Origin: Pandoraea terrae
Lineage (GTDB): Bacteria > Pseudomonadota > Gammaproteobacteria > Burkholderiales > Burkholderiaceae
Assembly: GCF_902459695.1 (NCBI RefSeq)
Contig: NZ_CABPRZ010000024.1
Location: 27,533 to 91,532, forward strand
DNA length: 64,000 nucleotides
Direction of reading: 5' to 3'
Both the position numbers and the translations under genes were made by a program. The notes under the pieces were generated by a model. It was not told the origin of the DNA, made no database searches, and worked only from the letters and a program-made list of their open reading frames with translations. This document shows, one piece after another, positions 1 through 8,301 of the stretch (position 1 is the stretch's first letter; each line of letters starts with the position of its first letter).

Positions 1-1479
1 CAGGCGAAGCAGCCGACCACTTGCAAGAAGGGCCCGCAAGGCGGCCAACTGCACGCTTTCTCCCAGCCAGGTCTGCACATCACGCCAGGTAGGCTGAAAA
101 ATTCGCCGCTCCAGCATTTGTAGCCCGAGCGCACGAACAGCATCCTCGAAGTCAGTGGTCGTTAGCGAAGTCTTCAACGCAGCACGTTCCAGCTCGTCTG
201 CAGCGTATTGAGCGATGACGTCCTGAGATGGGGCGCTTGTGCGCGGATCATGCAGCCCGATGAGCAGAGGGTCGTTGCCGAGTGCCTGGGCAAGGGCCGA
301 GGCGGCGAGATCGTCCATCGGTCGCGCCAAAAGCGCGCTCCGTCGTTTGACCGCCTCACACGCCTCTTCTTCGGTGTAGAGGCCGACTACGTGCACGATT
401 CCCGCCTTGTTCACCTCATCCTTCTTTTCGATCGCCGCGAGAAATCGCGGCCAGACAGGACAGACCAGGCGCCAGCGAGCTCCCTGAGCTCCTGAAACCT
501 TCTGCAGTGCCCAACTGGCGAGCTTGTTAAGCAACCGTTCTGTGTTCTCTGATCGGTTGATGTCCTCGACAACCACCACGAGCGGTTGCATCTCAGAGCA
601 CAACTCGAGCGCTCGCGTGCCGGAATGAGGTTCCAAATAGGGCGAGTAACGGCGCAACTCGATGTCCAGCGCCTCCTCGATCGTTGCCGCGCGCATGACG
701 GTCTGGTCCTCTAGCACGATGCCGGGCTGGTTTCGCTGAAGTGCCGTGGACAAGGCGTCCAGACAAATGGTCGTTTTGCCCATGCCCGAGGCGCCGGACA
801 GTAGTGTGTGTCCAGACAGATCAGCCAGATGTCGGTCGACCAGTGCACCCTCGTCTGTCACAGCCGGTCGAGACGCTAAGGATTTCCGGCCAATGCGAAG
901 TAGTTCTTGCATCGACAGGCGGGTTGGCTCGATGCCTAAGTACTTGAATCGAATTGCTTGCCCGTCTGGATGTGTGTCCAGGAACTGCGCGAGGCGCGAG
1001 GCCGACCAGACGTCGAGCGTGACATCGTTGGCCTGCGCCAACGCTTCGGCCTTCACGCGCAGCTCCGCCGGCTCCTCGCGATTGCAGGTAAGCGCCAAGG
1101 TGGCCTTCAGGCCAGCGTACTGCTCACGTAGCTTCTTGATCTCCTCGATCGCTTTGACAAGGTCTCCCGCCGGCTGCGTTGGCTGGCCGCCCCTCTTGCG
1201 AGGCTTCACCGTAGACGGGACGTGCAGCCATTTCCCTTCGAGGTCCTTTCGTGCTGCAGTGGTGTGGGCTCCCGCGACTAGCATTGCCCCGTCGTTTGCA
1301 TGGATCCAGCCAACGTTGTCAAGGGGGGCCTTGACGGTCTTGCCGTCAGTGTTCACCCCTTGGTGTGAAAGGTTTGCATAGAGGCTTGGCTTGGCAGCAC
1401 GCAGTACCGAGGTTGCGATGCGTTCGAACTGTGCGGCATCAGTGATGGCCGCAAGCTTGGTGACCGTTTCGTTGGACAT
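1..1479 (-). CDS. Partial nuclease-like/STAND-like P-loop NTPase (defence candidate), N-terminal 493 residues
   Basis: Seen: an uninterrupted minus-strand frame from an ATG at 1479 (MSNETVTKLAAI) to the left edge, 493 codons with no stop. Residues about 17-60 hold a GVNTDGKTVKAP segment, then a hydrophobic strand and AGAHTT. That pattern resembles the restriction-endonuclease-like domain found at the front of many bacterial NTPases. A Walker A loop, GASGMGKTT, begins near residue 229, and a Walker B-like VVVVEDIN lies near 299-306. After it the chain is helical and arginine/leucine-rich, as in STAND proteins. Known: nuclease-NTPase fusions of this kind are common in antiphage systems such as Avs-like proteins. 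Inferred: a large sensor ATPase with an N-terminal effector; its C-terminal sensor repeats would lie beyond the window. It sits on the island side of a tRNA-Arg gene and is less GC-rich than the core genes. The family assignment is moderate; that the frame is a gene is likely. Confidence 0.72.
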   Translation of the reverse strand, partial: MSNETVTKLAAITDAAQFERIATSVLRAAKPSLYANLSHQGVNTDGKTVKAPLDNVGWIHANDGAMLVAGAHTTAARKDLEGKWLHVPSTVKPRKRGGQPTQPAGDLVKAIEEIKKLREQYAGLKATLALTCNREEPAELRVKAEALAQANDVTLDVWSASRLAQFLDTHPDGQAIRFKYLGIEPTRLSMQELLRIGRKSLASRPAVTDEGALVDRHLADLSGHTLLSGASGMGKTTICLDALSTALQRNQPGIVLEDQTVMRAATIEEALDIELRRYSPYLEPHSGTRALELCSEMQPLVVVVEDINRSENTERLLNKLASWALQKVSGAQGARWRLVCPVWPRFLAAIEKKDEVNKAGIVHVVGLYTEEEACEAVKRRSALLARPMDDLAASALAQALGNDPLLIGLHDPRTSAPSQDVIAQYAADELERAALKTSLTTTDFEDAVRALGLQMLERRIFQPTWRDVQTWLGESVQLAALRALLASGRLLRL

Positions 1480-2262
1480 TAGGTGCTCTTTTGGAAGACA
1501 CAAGTCACGTTATTGTGACGCGAAATCCGCCGCTTCCGACAGTTCCTGCACCTACTGAGACCTCTGAGGACTGCTCGCGCCAGTGGGCGGCCTTTGTCGC
1601 TCTTGGTGCCATGGGCCGAGCGAGCCAGAAAAAGGGTGGGTTCCGACCAGCGACCGCTCTTCGAGACCAATGTCACTGACAGCTTCTGGCGGACCTGAGG
1701 AACTTGCCATCGTTAACTTCCGTTCCCGTATTGATTGCGCCGGTTTCTGTGTTGTCAGTTATTACCACCGAACCCGATGGCAAGGGCGAGCCGAAACGAC
1801 CGATCACGGCCTCCGGTCCCGCTGATGATGAAAGCTCGAATATGCAGAGCTTCCGGAAGGGCCGATGCTGTTTCGGATACCTGCGGGGTTACATACTGGC
1901 AATTGTAACTATTGCCATTTCTGGGAAAAAATCTATCCGACACGGTGCAAGGCGTGCCCGACCCCTGAATTGGGTGGCCCCCTTGGGGTGGTCCTTCGGC
2001 AAAAGAATTCTTTCGATATCGGGGAGTCGACGCTGACGCTGGGCGCTCGAATTAGTATCACGTTGCCCAAAGGCGAACAGTTTGATGGGTTGGGGGGTAG
2101 ACCGGAAATTTGCGCGGGCCGTTGCGCTTGATGTCGCTTTGGAGAAAGGGTAACGGTCCTGCCCCGGCGTCCCGTGGATGGGAAAAACCTACACAGCACC
2201 TACATGCCGACCGGAAGGACAGGTGGCACAACAGGGCAGGTGTTCTAACCGATTGATTTGAT
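1480..2262. other. Gene-poor island segment between the NTPase gene and tRNA-Arg
   Basis: About 780 bases with no reading frame I can defend. Short frames exist on both strands but overlap each other, have no convincing ribosome-binding sites and no recognisable motifs. Base composition is visibly lower in GC than the core genes to the right. The stretch carries the upstream region of the NTPase gene and, next to the tRNA 3' end, the place where an island junction would be expected. No clear direct repeat of the tRNA 3' end is visible here; the second copy, if any, would lie off the left edge. Confidence 0.5.
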
Positions 2263-2338
2263 TGGCGCGCCCGACTGGAATCGAACCAGTGACCCTCGGC
2301 TTCGGAGGCCGATACTCTATCCCCTGAGCTACGGGCGC
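2263..2338 (-). tRNA. tRNA-Arg (anticodon CCG)
   Basis: The minus strand reads GCGCCCG for the 5' acceptor arm, pairing with CGGGCGC near the 3' end, followed by discriminator G and an encoded CCA (CCA at 2265-2263). The D arm holds AGCTCAGGGGATAGAG, the anticodon loop is CTCCGAA with CCG in the middle, and the T arm holds GGTTCGATTCC. All four arms pair. It reads CGG arginine codons. Its 3' end faces the low-GC segment with the partial NTPase gene, the usual orientation for an integrative element using a tRNA 3' end as attachment site. Confidence 0.96.
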
Positions 2339-2728
2339 GATGCAGACGGCAAAAGGACCGCGAACGCGGTGCCGGCTGGCAAAGAGGTAGAAGCATAGCC
2401 GGTTTGTGCGCTGCCGTCCATGCCCGGCGCATGATCTGACACACGTGCGGGCAATTTCCCGCCAAACGTCACGAAATCGTCTTGTTGCATCGCGGCACGT
2501 CTCGCCCTCCGACGCGTCTCCCATGGTGCGGAATCCGTGCGCAACCACGGCTTTGCCTTGCTGCAAGCTAGGGAAAACACGGGACTTTTGCGGCGCTGCC
2601 GCATCCCTATGCGATGTCTATCGCCGAGTGTTTGTCGCTATAATGGCTCGTTAATTTGACTGGACGGCGAAGCAGCCCTCCGGCGTGAAGCACTCGGTTT
2701 CCACAAAAAATCACATTGAGAGATCCGC
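2339..2728. promoter_or_regulatory. Intergenic: tRNA upstream region and promoter of the di-haem cytochrome gene
   Basis: 390 bases without a supported gene between divergent units. On the plus strand a perfect TATAAT (2639-2644) is preceded about 18 bases upstream by a weak -35-like TGTCTA (2615-2620). That would start a transcript near 2651 with a leader of about 78 bases before the ATG at 2729. The tRNA promoter must lie in the same stretch on the minus strand, but I cannot place it with confidence. Confidence 0.5.
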
Positions 2729-3613
2729 ATGAGTGAAGCACAAAACGAGCATGAGTCCCCGATCAAAACGCCCAAGCAGTTGATCGCCGCAATCGTTGCC
2801 GGTTTCGTTGTTCCGATCGTCATTATCGTCCTGCTCGTCAATTATGTCGGCAACGCCGCCCGCACCGGCGCCGGCAGTTCGGCCATGACCGAACAGTCCA
2901 TCGCCGAACGGATCGCCCCAGTCGCCAAGGTTGAAGTCAAGGACGCCAGCGCGCCGCGCGTCTATCAGACGGGCGAGCAAGTCTACAAGGCCGTTTGCGC
3001 GGCGTGTCACGCCACCGGCGCCGCTGGCGCCCCGAAGGTCGGTTCCGCCGACTGGGCACCGCGTCTCACCCAGGGCTACGACGGATTGCTCAAGGTCGCC
3101 CTCGCCGGCAAAGGCGCCATGCCTGCCCGCGGCGGTACCAGCCCCGACGACGTGAGCGACTATGAACTCGGCCGCGCCATTGTCTACATGGCCAACGCCT
3201 CAGGCGGCAAACTGTCCGAACCGGCCGCTCCGGCCCAGCCTGCCGCCGGTGCTTCCGCGCCGACGGCCGCCGCCGCGCCGGCTTCCGGCGACACCGCCGC
3301 CGCAGCAGCGGCAGCGACCGCCATGGCATCGCTCAAGACCGCAGCCCCGGCGGCCGCCGGCGGCAGCAGCGCCGACGCCGGCAAGAAGCTGTACGACACC
3401 GTTTGCATGGCCTGCCACGCCAGCGGCGTCATGAATGCGCCGAAATTCGGCGACAAGGCTGCCTGGGCCCCCCGCATCAAGACCGGCATGGATACGCTGC
3501 ACAATGCCGCGCTGAAGGGCCTCAATGCGATGCCGCCGAAGGGCGGTGCGTCCACGGCGTCCGACGACGACGTCAAGGCCGCCGTCGACTACATGGTCAA
3601 CGCAGCGAAGTAA
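2729..3613 (+). CDS. Membrane-anchored di-haem c-type cytochrome (cytochrome c5 family)
   Basis: A 294-residue protein with one N-terminal membrane segment (about 19-40, AIVAGFVVPIVIIVLLVNYV) and two c-type haem domains. The first haem-binding motif is CAACH (Cys90, Cys93, His94) and the second CMACH (Cys226, Cys229, His230). Each is followed by the c5-type GAMPARGG or NAMPPKGG loop that supplies the distal Met. An Ala/Pro-rich linker (about 160-212) joins them. Known: such proteins carry electrons at the periplasmic face of the inner membrane, often to terminal oxidases. The partner is not visible here. The start follows GAGAG with good spacing, downstream of a TATAAT. It is a single-gene unit closed by a terminator. 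Confidence 0.9.
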   Translation: MSEAQNEHESPIKTPKQLIAAIVAGFVVPIVIIVLLVNYVGNAARTGAGSSAMTEQSIAERIAPVAKVEVKDASAPRVYQTGEQVYKAVCAACHATGAAGAPKVGSADWAPRLTQGYDGLLKVALAGKGAMPARGGTSPDDVSDYELGRAIVYMANASGGKLSEPAAPAQPAAGASAPTAAAAPASGDTAAAAAAATAMASLKTAAPAAAGGSSADAGKKLYDTVCMACHASGVMNAPKFGDKAAWAPRIKTGMDTLHNAALKGLNAMPPKGGASTASDDDVKAAVDYMVNAAK

Positions 3614-3633
3614 GCGCACCATACGTCAGACAT

Positions 3634-3668
3634 GAAAAACCCCGCTCCGGCGGGGTTAATTTTGTTAA
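3634..3668 (+). terminator. Intrinsic terminator after the cytochrome gene
   Basis: AACCCCG and CGGGGTT arms (3638-3657) around a short CTCCGG loop, followed by AATTTTGTT. It ends the plus-strand cytochrome transcript, and its A-rich left flank may also stop the converging metallophosphoesterase transcript. Confidence 0.85.
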
Positions 3669-3690
3669 TGCGGGAGAAGCAACGGCCAAG

Positions 3691-4470
3691 CTAAACCGTC
3701 GCGCAGAATCCGGGATCGAACGCGGCGTTTTCAATGCGTCCGTCGAATGCATAACCGCGCGGATTGCAAACCACGCGCGTGTCGCCGAGCCGGTAGTCGA
3801 ATGAGTCATGCGTATGCCCATGGACCCAGAGTGCAGCGCCCGAGCCGGCTACGAGCGTGTCCAAGTCGGAAATGAACGCCGGATTGACGAGCGAATCGGC
3901 AAAGCGCGGGTGAATACTCTTCGGACTCGGCGCGTGATGGGTAACGATCACCGTGGCCTGTCCCGGATTCGACCGTGTCAGTTGCTCGCGCAGCCAGGCG
4001 ACATTGCGGGCGCACAGCGCGGCCGAGTCCGCGGGCGAGAAATAGGGCGCCACGGTACCGTCAGCGGCCGGTTCCGCCACGCGGATCCGCGTGAAATCGC
4101 GTACGAACCGGATCGATTCGACCAGCACGTCATCATGCTTGCCAGCGGCATCGTAAAGCGCGAAATCGGTCCAGAGCGTCGTCCCGAGAAAGCGCACCCC
4201 GTCGATGACCACGGCTTCGCAGTCAAGGACATGCACGTTCGTTCCCTCGGCCAGTTGCCGCAATGCGCGCAGCGTTTCGCCGAGCGAGCTGCCGTAGAAC
4301 TCATGATTGCCGGGCACGTACACGACAGGCTGCGAGAATCCCCGGGCCCATTCGATCGCCTGCTGCGGACGGGCGATATCGCCGGCGAGAATGACCACAT
4401 CGGCGTCGCCGGCCGGCAGCGCCATCGGCGCGACAGACAAATGCAAGTCGGACAGGATCTGCAGTTTCAC
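3691..4470 (-). CDS. Metallophosphoesterase (calcineurin-like)
   Basis: 259 residues beginning VKLQILSDLHLSV. The metal-binding motifs of calcineurin-like phosphoesterases are in order: D-x-H in LSDLHLS near the N-terminus, GD in ILAGDIA, GNHEF, a lone His in VTHHAPS, and GHTH in WVHGHTHDS. Known: these bind a di-metal centre and cleave phosphomono- or diesters; the substrate cannot be told from sequence. I chose the GTG start at 4470 because CTGGAGC lies just upstream and translation then starts directly on the first beta strand. A longer frame to 4554 adds residues with no conservation. It is a monocistronic minus-strand gene converging on the cytochrome gene. Confidence 0.88.
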   Translation of the reverse strand: MKLQILSDLHLSVAPMALPAGDADVVILAGDIARPQQAIEWARGFSQPVVYVPGNHEFYGSSLGETLRALRQLAEGTNVHVLDCEAVVIDGVRFLGTTLWTDFALYDAAGKHDDVLVESIRFVRDFTRIRVAEPAADGTVAPYFSPADSAALCARNVAWLREQLTRSNPGQATVIVTHHAPSPKSIHPRFADSLVNPAFISDLDTLVAGSGAALWVHGHTHDSFDYRLGDTRVVCNPRGYAFDGRIENAAFDPGFCATV

Positions 4471-4604
4471 ACTAGGCTCCAGGGGGATTGAGCACGACGG
4501 CATGCTGAAGACTATCGCCCGCACGAAGCTCATGGTCAAGGTCTCTTTGCCCATGCGGCGCGCCCATCCTATAGTGGAGATTCACTTTCAGTGACGGAGG
4601 GCCT

Positions 4605-4718
4605 ATGCGGAAAATGTTCGTCGCCTTGGCGGTGTGTGTCGCAGGACTCTTGAGTGTCGTGGTAATGAGCCCGGCTTCGGCTTGCGATCAAACCAGCAGC
4701 TCTGGCGGCGGCAAGTAG
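4605..4718 (+). CDS. Small secreted peptide, 37 residues
   Basis: A short frame starts MRKMFVALAVCVAGLLSVVV and ends with a Ser/Gly-rich tail (SSGGGK). A strong GGAGG sits 7 bases before the ATG. The first ~26 residues look like a signal peptide with basic n-region, hydrophobic core and an ASA-type cleavage site, leaving a mature tail of only about 11 residues with one Cys. A GC-rich hairpin follows at 4788-4807. I do not recognise the family. The good ribosome-binding site and signal-peptide shape argue it is translated; function unknown. Confidence 0.55.
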   Translation: MRKMFVALAVCVAGLLSVVVMSPASACDQTSSSGGGK

Positions 4719-4787
4719 CGCGTTGCTCATTGGCGCGGTTGCCGGGTCCGTCAATCCGGGTAGATTCCCGCGTCATCCCTACGATTT

Positions 4788-4814
4788 GCCCCCCGCTCGC
4801 GGGGGGCTTCGCAT
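4788..4814 (+). terminator. Possible terminator hairpin between the small peptide gene and rep
   Basis: Perfect 7-base arms GCCCCCC and GGGGGGC around GCTCGC, followed on the plus strand by TTCGCATTTT. The T-run is imperfect, so termination efficiency is uncertain. It lies between the small peptide gene and the converging end of the helicase gene. Confidence 0.5.
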
Positions 4815-4829
4815 TTTCGGGCAGGCTTT

Positions 4830-6926
4830 TTACTGCGCCGGCGGCTTGCCACCCCCGGCGAGCATCGCCTTGAGGCTGGCCAGACGGTCCTTCGGACTCA
4901 TCGGCGCTTCTTCCGGCGCTGGCGGCGGCGCTTCCTCGAGTTGCATTTCCGGCACGAACCGCGACACCTGGCAGATGGTCGTCTCGCGCGCACGCTTGCG
5001 CTGCTTGCACCACGACAGCTGCAGTGAACGCTGTGCGCGCGTGATGCCGACATACATCAGGCGGCGCTCTTCCTCGATCTTCTCGTCCGTCAGGTCTTCG
5101 TCGTCGCGAATGCTCGGCAGGATGCCTTCCTCGACGCCGACCAGGAACACGTGCGGATACTCGAGCCCTTTCGAGGCGTGAAGCGTCGACAGGCGCACGG
5201 CATCGGGGTCTTCCTCGCGGCCTTCGAGCATCGACATCAGGGCGACGGTCTGCGTCAGCTCCATCAGGCTCTTGCCTTCGTCGCCGAAGCCGTCCGCGTT
5301 ATCGAATCCGGTCTGTACCTCGCCTTCGCCTGGCGGGCGCGTCCCTTTGCGTTTGAGCCATTCGATGAACTCGAGCGCGTTGGTCCAGCGCGACTGCGCC
5401 TGACGTTCGTCGAACGTATCGTAAAGGTAGGCTTCGTAGTGAATGCCTTCCATCAGATCGCTGATGACTTCCGTGGCCGGATCGCGCTCGGCCCGCGCCG
5501 TGATGCGCTGGATGAAGTCCGCGAACGCACGCAGGGGCTCGAGCTGGCGCGGCTGCAGCCGCGCCTCGATCGCGCCCATGTAGACGGCCTCGAACAGCGA
5601 CACCTTGGCGAGACCGGCAAAGCTGCCCAGCGTCTCCAGCGTGGTGCTGCCGACGCCCCGGCGCGGCGTGGTGACCGCGCGGATGAACGCGGGATCGTCG
5701 TCGGGATTCGCGATCAGCCGCAAATAGGCGCACAGGTCCTTGATCTCGGCCTTGTCGAAGAACGATTGACCGCCCGAGAGGACATAAGGGATGCGTTCGC
5801 GCCGCAGAATCTGTTCGAAAATGCGCGCCTGATGGTTGCCGCGGTACAGGATCGCGTAATCGCGAAACTCCGCACGGCGTTCGAATTTGTGCGCCGACAG
5901 ACGGAACACGACCGATTCGGCCTCGTGTTCCTCATCGTTCATGCCCGTGACCGTGATCGGATCGCCGAGGCCGTGCTCGCTCCATAGCCGCTTCTCGAAC
6001 AATTTCGGATTTTTCGAGATGACGTTGTTCGCGGCGGCCAGGATGCGCGACGTCGAACGATAGTTCTGTTCGAGCTTGATGACCTTCAGCGCCGGAAAAT
6101 CGACCTGCAACTGCTTGAGGTTCTCCAGCGTGGCGCCGCGCCAGCCATAGATGGCCTGATCGTCGTCGCCGACCGCGGTGAACGCCGCGCGCGGCCCGGC
6201 CAGCAGCTTGACCAGCATGTACTGGCAGGTGTTGGTGTCCTGGTATTCGTCGATCAGCAGGTAGCGCAGCTTGTTCTGCCAGCGCTCGCGCACTTCTTCG
6301 TCGCGCGCGAACAACTCGGCGGGCAGACGGATCAGGTCGTCGAAATCGACCGCCTGATACGCCTGCAGTGTCGCCACATAGTTTCGATAGACCATGGCGG
6401 CCTGGTGCTCGTCGGCGTTTTCGGCGGCCGCCAGCGCCGTTTCAGGCTTCACAAGGCCATTCTTCCACAGCGAAATCGCCGTCTGCACGCCGCGAATCAA
6501 CTGCTTGTCCGTGGTGCCGAGCTGTTCCTGGATGAGCGCGAAGCAATCGTCGGAATCCATGATCGAGAAGCCGGGCTTGAGTCCGAGGTTCTCGGCCTCG
6601 CGGCGCAGGATCTGCACGCCGAGCGAGTGGAACGTACACACCGTCAATTGATTGACGGGCACCTTGCGGCCTTCCTTGCCGGGCGTGGTCAGCGTTTTGC
6701 CTTCGAGCAGCTTGCCGACGCGTTCGCGCATTTCGGCGGCGGCCTTGTTCGTGAACGTGACGGCTGCGATGTGCTTGGGCTCGAAGCCCTTGGTCTCGAT
6801 CAGCCACGCGATCTTCTGCGTAATGACGCGCGTCTTGCCGCTGCCGGCGCCGGCGAGCACGAGGCACGGGCCGTCGAAGTAGCGTACCGCCTCATTTTGG
6901 GCGGGATTCAGCGGAAAGGCGGACAT
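4830..6926 (-). CDS. rep: ATP-dependent DNA helicase Rep (UvrD/Rep superfamily 1)
   Basis: 698 residues with the SF1A helicase motifs in order: Q motif and Walker A (LNPAQNEAV, AGAGSGKT at about 25-32), Ia (FTNKAAAEM), II (LIDEYQDTN), III (GDDDQAIYGWRGA), IV (LEQNYRSTSRI), V (LSTLHASKGLEYPHVF) and VI (RRLMYVGITRA). The N-terminus, FDGPCLVLAGAGSGKTRVIT, and the overall length match Rep rather than the longer UvrD. Known: Rep is a 3'-5' translocase that clears proteins ahead of replication forks. I chose the start MSAFPLN at 6926 because it aligns with the family; upstream in-frame sequence is arginine-rich and unlike a helicase. It is the only gene in its unit. Confidence 0.93.
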   Translation of the reverse strand: MSAFPLNPAQNEAVRYFDGPCLVLAGAGSGKTRVITQKIAWLIETKGFEPKHIAAVTFTNKAAAEMRERVGKLLEGKTLTTPGKEGRKVPVNQLTVCTFHSLGVQILRREAENLGLKPGFSIMDSDDCFALIQEQLGTTDKQLIRGVQTAISLWKNGLVKPETALAAAENADEHQAAMVYRNYVATLQAYQAVDFDDLIRLPAELFARDEEVRERWQNKLRYLLIDEYQDTNTCQYMLVKLLAGPRAAFTAVGDDDQAIYGWRGATLENLKQLQVDFPALKVIKLEQNYRSTSRILAAANNVISKNPKLFEKRLWSEHGLGDPITVTGMNDEEHEAESVVFRLSAHKFERRAEFRDYAILYRGNHQARIFEQILRRERIPYVLSGGQSFFDKAEIKDLCAYLRLIANPDDDPAFIRAVTTPRRGVGSTTLETLGSFAGLAKVSLFEAVYMGAIEARLQPRQLEPLRAFADFIQRITARAERDPATEVISDLMEGIHYEAYLYDTFDERQAQSRWTNALEFIEWLKRKGTRPPGEGEVQTGFDNADGFGDEGKSLMELTQTVALMSMLEGREEDPDAVRLSTLHASKGLEYPHVFLVGVEEGILPSIRDDEDLTDEKIEEERRLMYVGITRAQRSLQLSWCKQRKRARETTICQVSRFVPEMQLEEAPPPAPEEAPMSPKDRLASLKAMLAGGGKPPAQ

Positions 6927-7079
6927 GGCGGGATGGGGAAGAAAGACAGACAGACGGGCGGGGCGGGGAAGTTTACCACGCGGGCGGGGCGGTTCGGCCG
7001 AATCCGCGCCGGTGCGGCGCCTGCGCCACGTCATCGCCGTATCAGGCGCGCAAACGCTGGCGGCGGCGCCGCGCTACCC

Positions 7080-7085
7080 TATAAT
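7080..7085 (+). promoter_or_regulatory. -10 box TATAAT for the zinc-ribbon protein gene
   Basis: A perfect TATAAT lies 30 bases before the GTG at 7116. No good -35 box is visible at the right distance, so the call rests on the -10 box and position alone. Confidence 0.45.
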
Positions 7086-7115
7086 CGGCTCGTTGCAATC
7101 CAGGTCGGGGTCGCC

Positions 7116-7955
7116 GTGCAGTGTCCAGCGTGTGGTTCGACGAATGTCCCGGAAGCGGCGCGTTGTGCGGCGTGCGGCGCAGCATTGCCTGCGGCCGATG
7201 CCGTCCCCGATTCGCCGCGTGCGGGCCGTTCCGGCGAGCCGGCCTGGTTGACGGGCAGTCTGATCGTCGGGACAGCGGTCCTGGCGGCCGCCGCGCTGAT
7301 CGGCATCTGGTGGAATCTGCGCGCACCTTACGTCGATCCGGTGCCGGTGGCGCGCGGGCCGGCGGTGGCGCCGTTCACCACTGCCGCGCCTGTGCCGCCG
7401 CCCATGGCCGCGTCTGCCGATACGGCGGCTGCCACCCCGGCGGCGCCGGTCGGGGCTGACGTCGTGCATCGGGATGCCGACGTCCTCGCGGCGCCCAATG
7501 CCAGCCTGGCGAGTGCCGTGGCCACCGGCGCTTCGTCGGCCGAAGCGCCGATTGCGGCATCACCGCCGGCGCCCGCACCCGCGCAATCCGCAGCTTCCGA
7601 TGACGACATGGTGGTGCGGCTCAGCAAACGCCCCGGCGCGGCACCCGGACGCCCGGCCGGCGGGGCGAGCGGTGATCTCCCGGCGCATCTCAACGGCGAC
7701 GGCGACACATTGGCCGACGTCCCGGGACGCACCGCGGCCGCCGCCGGTGCCAACACCGCCAACGTGCCGGCATCCGGGCCTGCGCATGCCGCAAACGCCC
7801 ACAGCATCGCCGCGCGCCTCGCGCAGTGCGAGCGTTTCCGCTGGTACGAGGTCATTCCGAAGCAGCAATGCATCTGGGCCATCTGCGACGGCCACTGGGG
7901 CAAGGATGGCTGCCCGGCGGGCAAGCCCCGGACGGCACCACTGGACCAGCATTGA
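7116..7955 (+). CDS. Zinc-ribbon protein with one membrane segment and long Ala/Pro-rich region
   Basis: 279 residues. A four-Cys zinc ribbon opens the protein (CPAC at 3-6 and CAAC at 17-20). A membrane helix follows at about 43-66 (LIVGTAVLAAAALIGIWW), then a low-complexity Ala/Pro/Thr region of about 120 residues. The conserved-looking end, about 228-272, has Cys residues in AQCERFRWYEV, QQCIWAICDGHWGKDGCP. The layout suggests a cytosolic zinc ribbon and a C-terminal periplasmic domain held by disulfides. I do not recognise a function. The GTG start is chosen because it puts the ribbon first and follows a GGTCGGGG and a TATAAT; a longer in-frame extension is antisense to rep and unlikely. 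Confidence 0.7.
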   Translation: MQCPACGSTNVPEAARCAACGAALPAADAVPDSPRAGRSGEPAWLTGSLIVGTAVLAAAALIGIWWNLRAPYVDPVPVARGPAVAPFTTAAPVPPPMAASADTAAATPAAPVGADVVHRDADVLAAPNASLASAVATGASSAEAPIAASPPAPAPAQSAASDDDMVVRLSKRPGAAPGRPAGGASGDLPAHLNGDGDTLADVPGRTAAAAGANTANVPASGPAHAANAHSIAARLAQCERFRWYEVIPKQQCIWAICDGHWGKDGCPAGKPRTAPLDQH

Positions 7956-7969
7956 TCTCGCGACGCAAA

Positions 7970-7999
7970 TTGACACGTCCGGCCATTCCCCGGTAAAGT
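7970..7999 (+). promoter_or_regulatory. Sigma-70-type promoter of the gcv operon
   Basis: TTGACA (7970-7975), an 18-base spacer, then TAAAGT (7994-7999). Transcription would begin near 8006, a few bases before the first glycine aptamer, which is what the riboswitch requires. Confidence 0.75.
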
Positions 8000-8009
8000 T
8001 CGCCTGCGT

Positions 8010-8214
8010 GGTCGGGAGAGCGCGCCGGGAAGCACATGCCGGCGCCGCCGAAGGGGTAACACCCGTAAACTCTCAGGCATAAAGGACCGGCCCGCCGAAG
8101 GCATTGCCTTCGATCTCTGGAGAGCGGCTGCGGCAATCTGCCGGCAGCCCACCGAAGGGGCGCGCGCAAAGTCTTCGAGACCGCGCAATCTCTCAGGTAC
8201 CAAGGACAGAGGGG
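8010..8214 (+). ncRNA. Tandem glycine riboswitch
   Basis: Two glycine aptamers in series. Aptamer I spans about 8010-8088: GGTCGGGAGAGC, the conserved GCCGAAGGGG core, AACTCTCAGGC and AAAGGACC closing P1. Aptamer II spans about 8115-8214: CTCTGGAGAGCGG, CACCGAAGGGGC, AATCTCTCAGGTACCAAGGACAGAG. About 26 bases link them. Both carry the family's invariant GGAGAGC, CCGAAGG and CTCAGG elements. Known: glycine binding lets the downstream glycine-cleavage genes be transcribed. It is placed between a good promoter and gcvT. Confidence 0.97.
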
Positions 8215-8284
8215 TCATCCCAGCATCTGGCAGTACGCCTTGTGGCGTATGCGGCCGGGCGCCGGGATGACCCCTTTTGTTTTT
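8211..8284 (+). terminator. Riboswitch-controlled intrinsic terminator
   Basis: GGGGTCATCCC (8211-8221) pairs perfectly with GGGATGACCCC (8264-8274), followed by TTTTGTTTTT. The 5' arm begins inside the 3' strand that closes aptamer II (ACAGAGGGG), so ligand-bound P1 and the terminator compete for the same bases. This is an ON switch working by transcription termination. The ~40-base loop holds a smaller stem, TACGCC/GGCGTA. Confidence 0.92.
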
Positions 8285-8301
8285 CCGGACCCGAGGCCCT
8301 G

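Noticed and set aside
2058..2465. Minus-strand frame across the tRNA-Arg
   Set aside because: It runs through the tRNA gene; the encoded string is a translation of the tRNA.
6405..7115. In-frame extension of the zinc-ribbon protein over rep
   Set aside because: It lies antisense to the conserved start of rep; the TATAAT at 7080 and GTG at 7116 give a coherent shorter gene.
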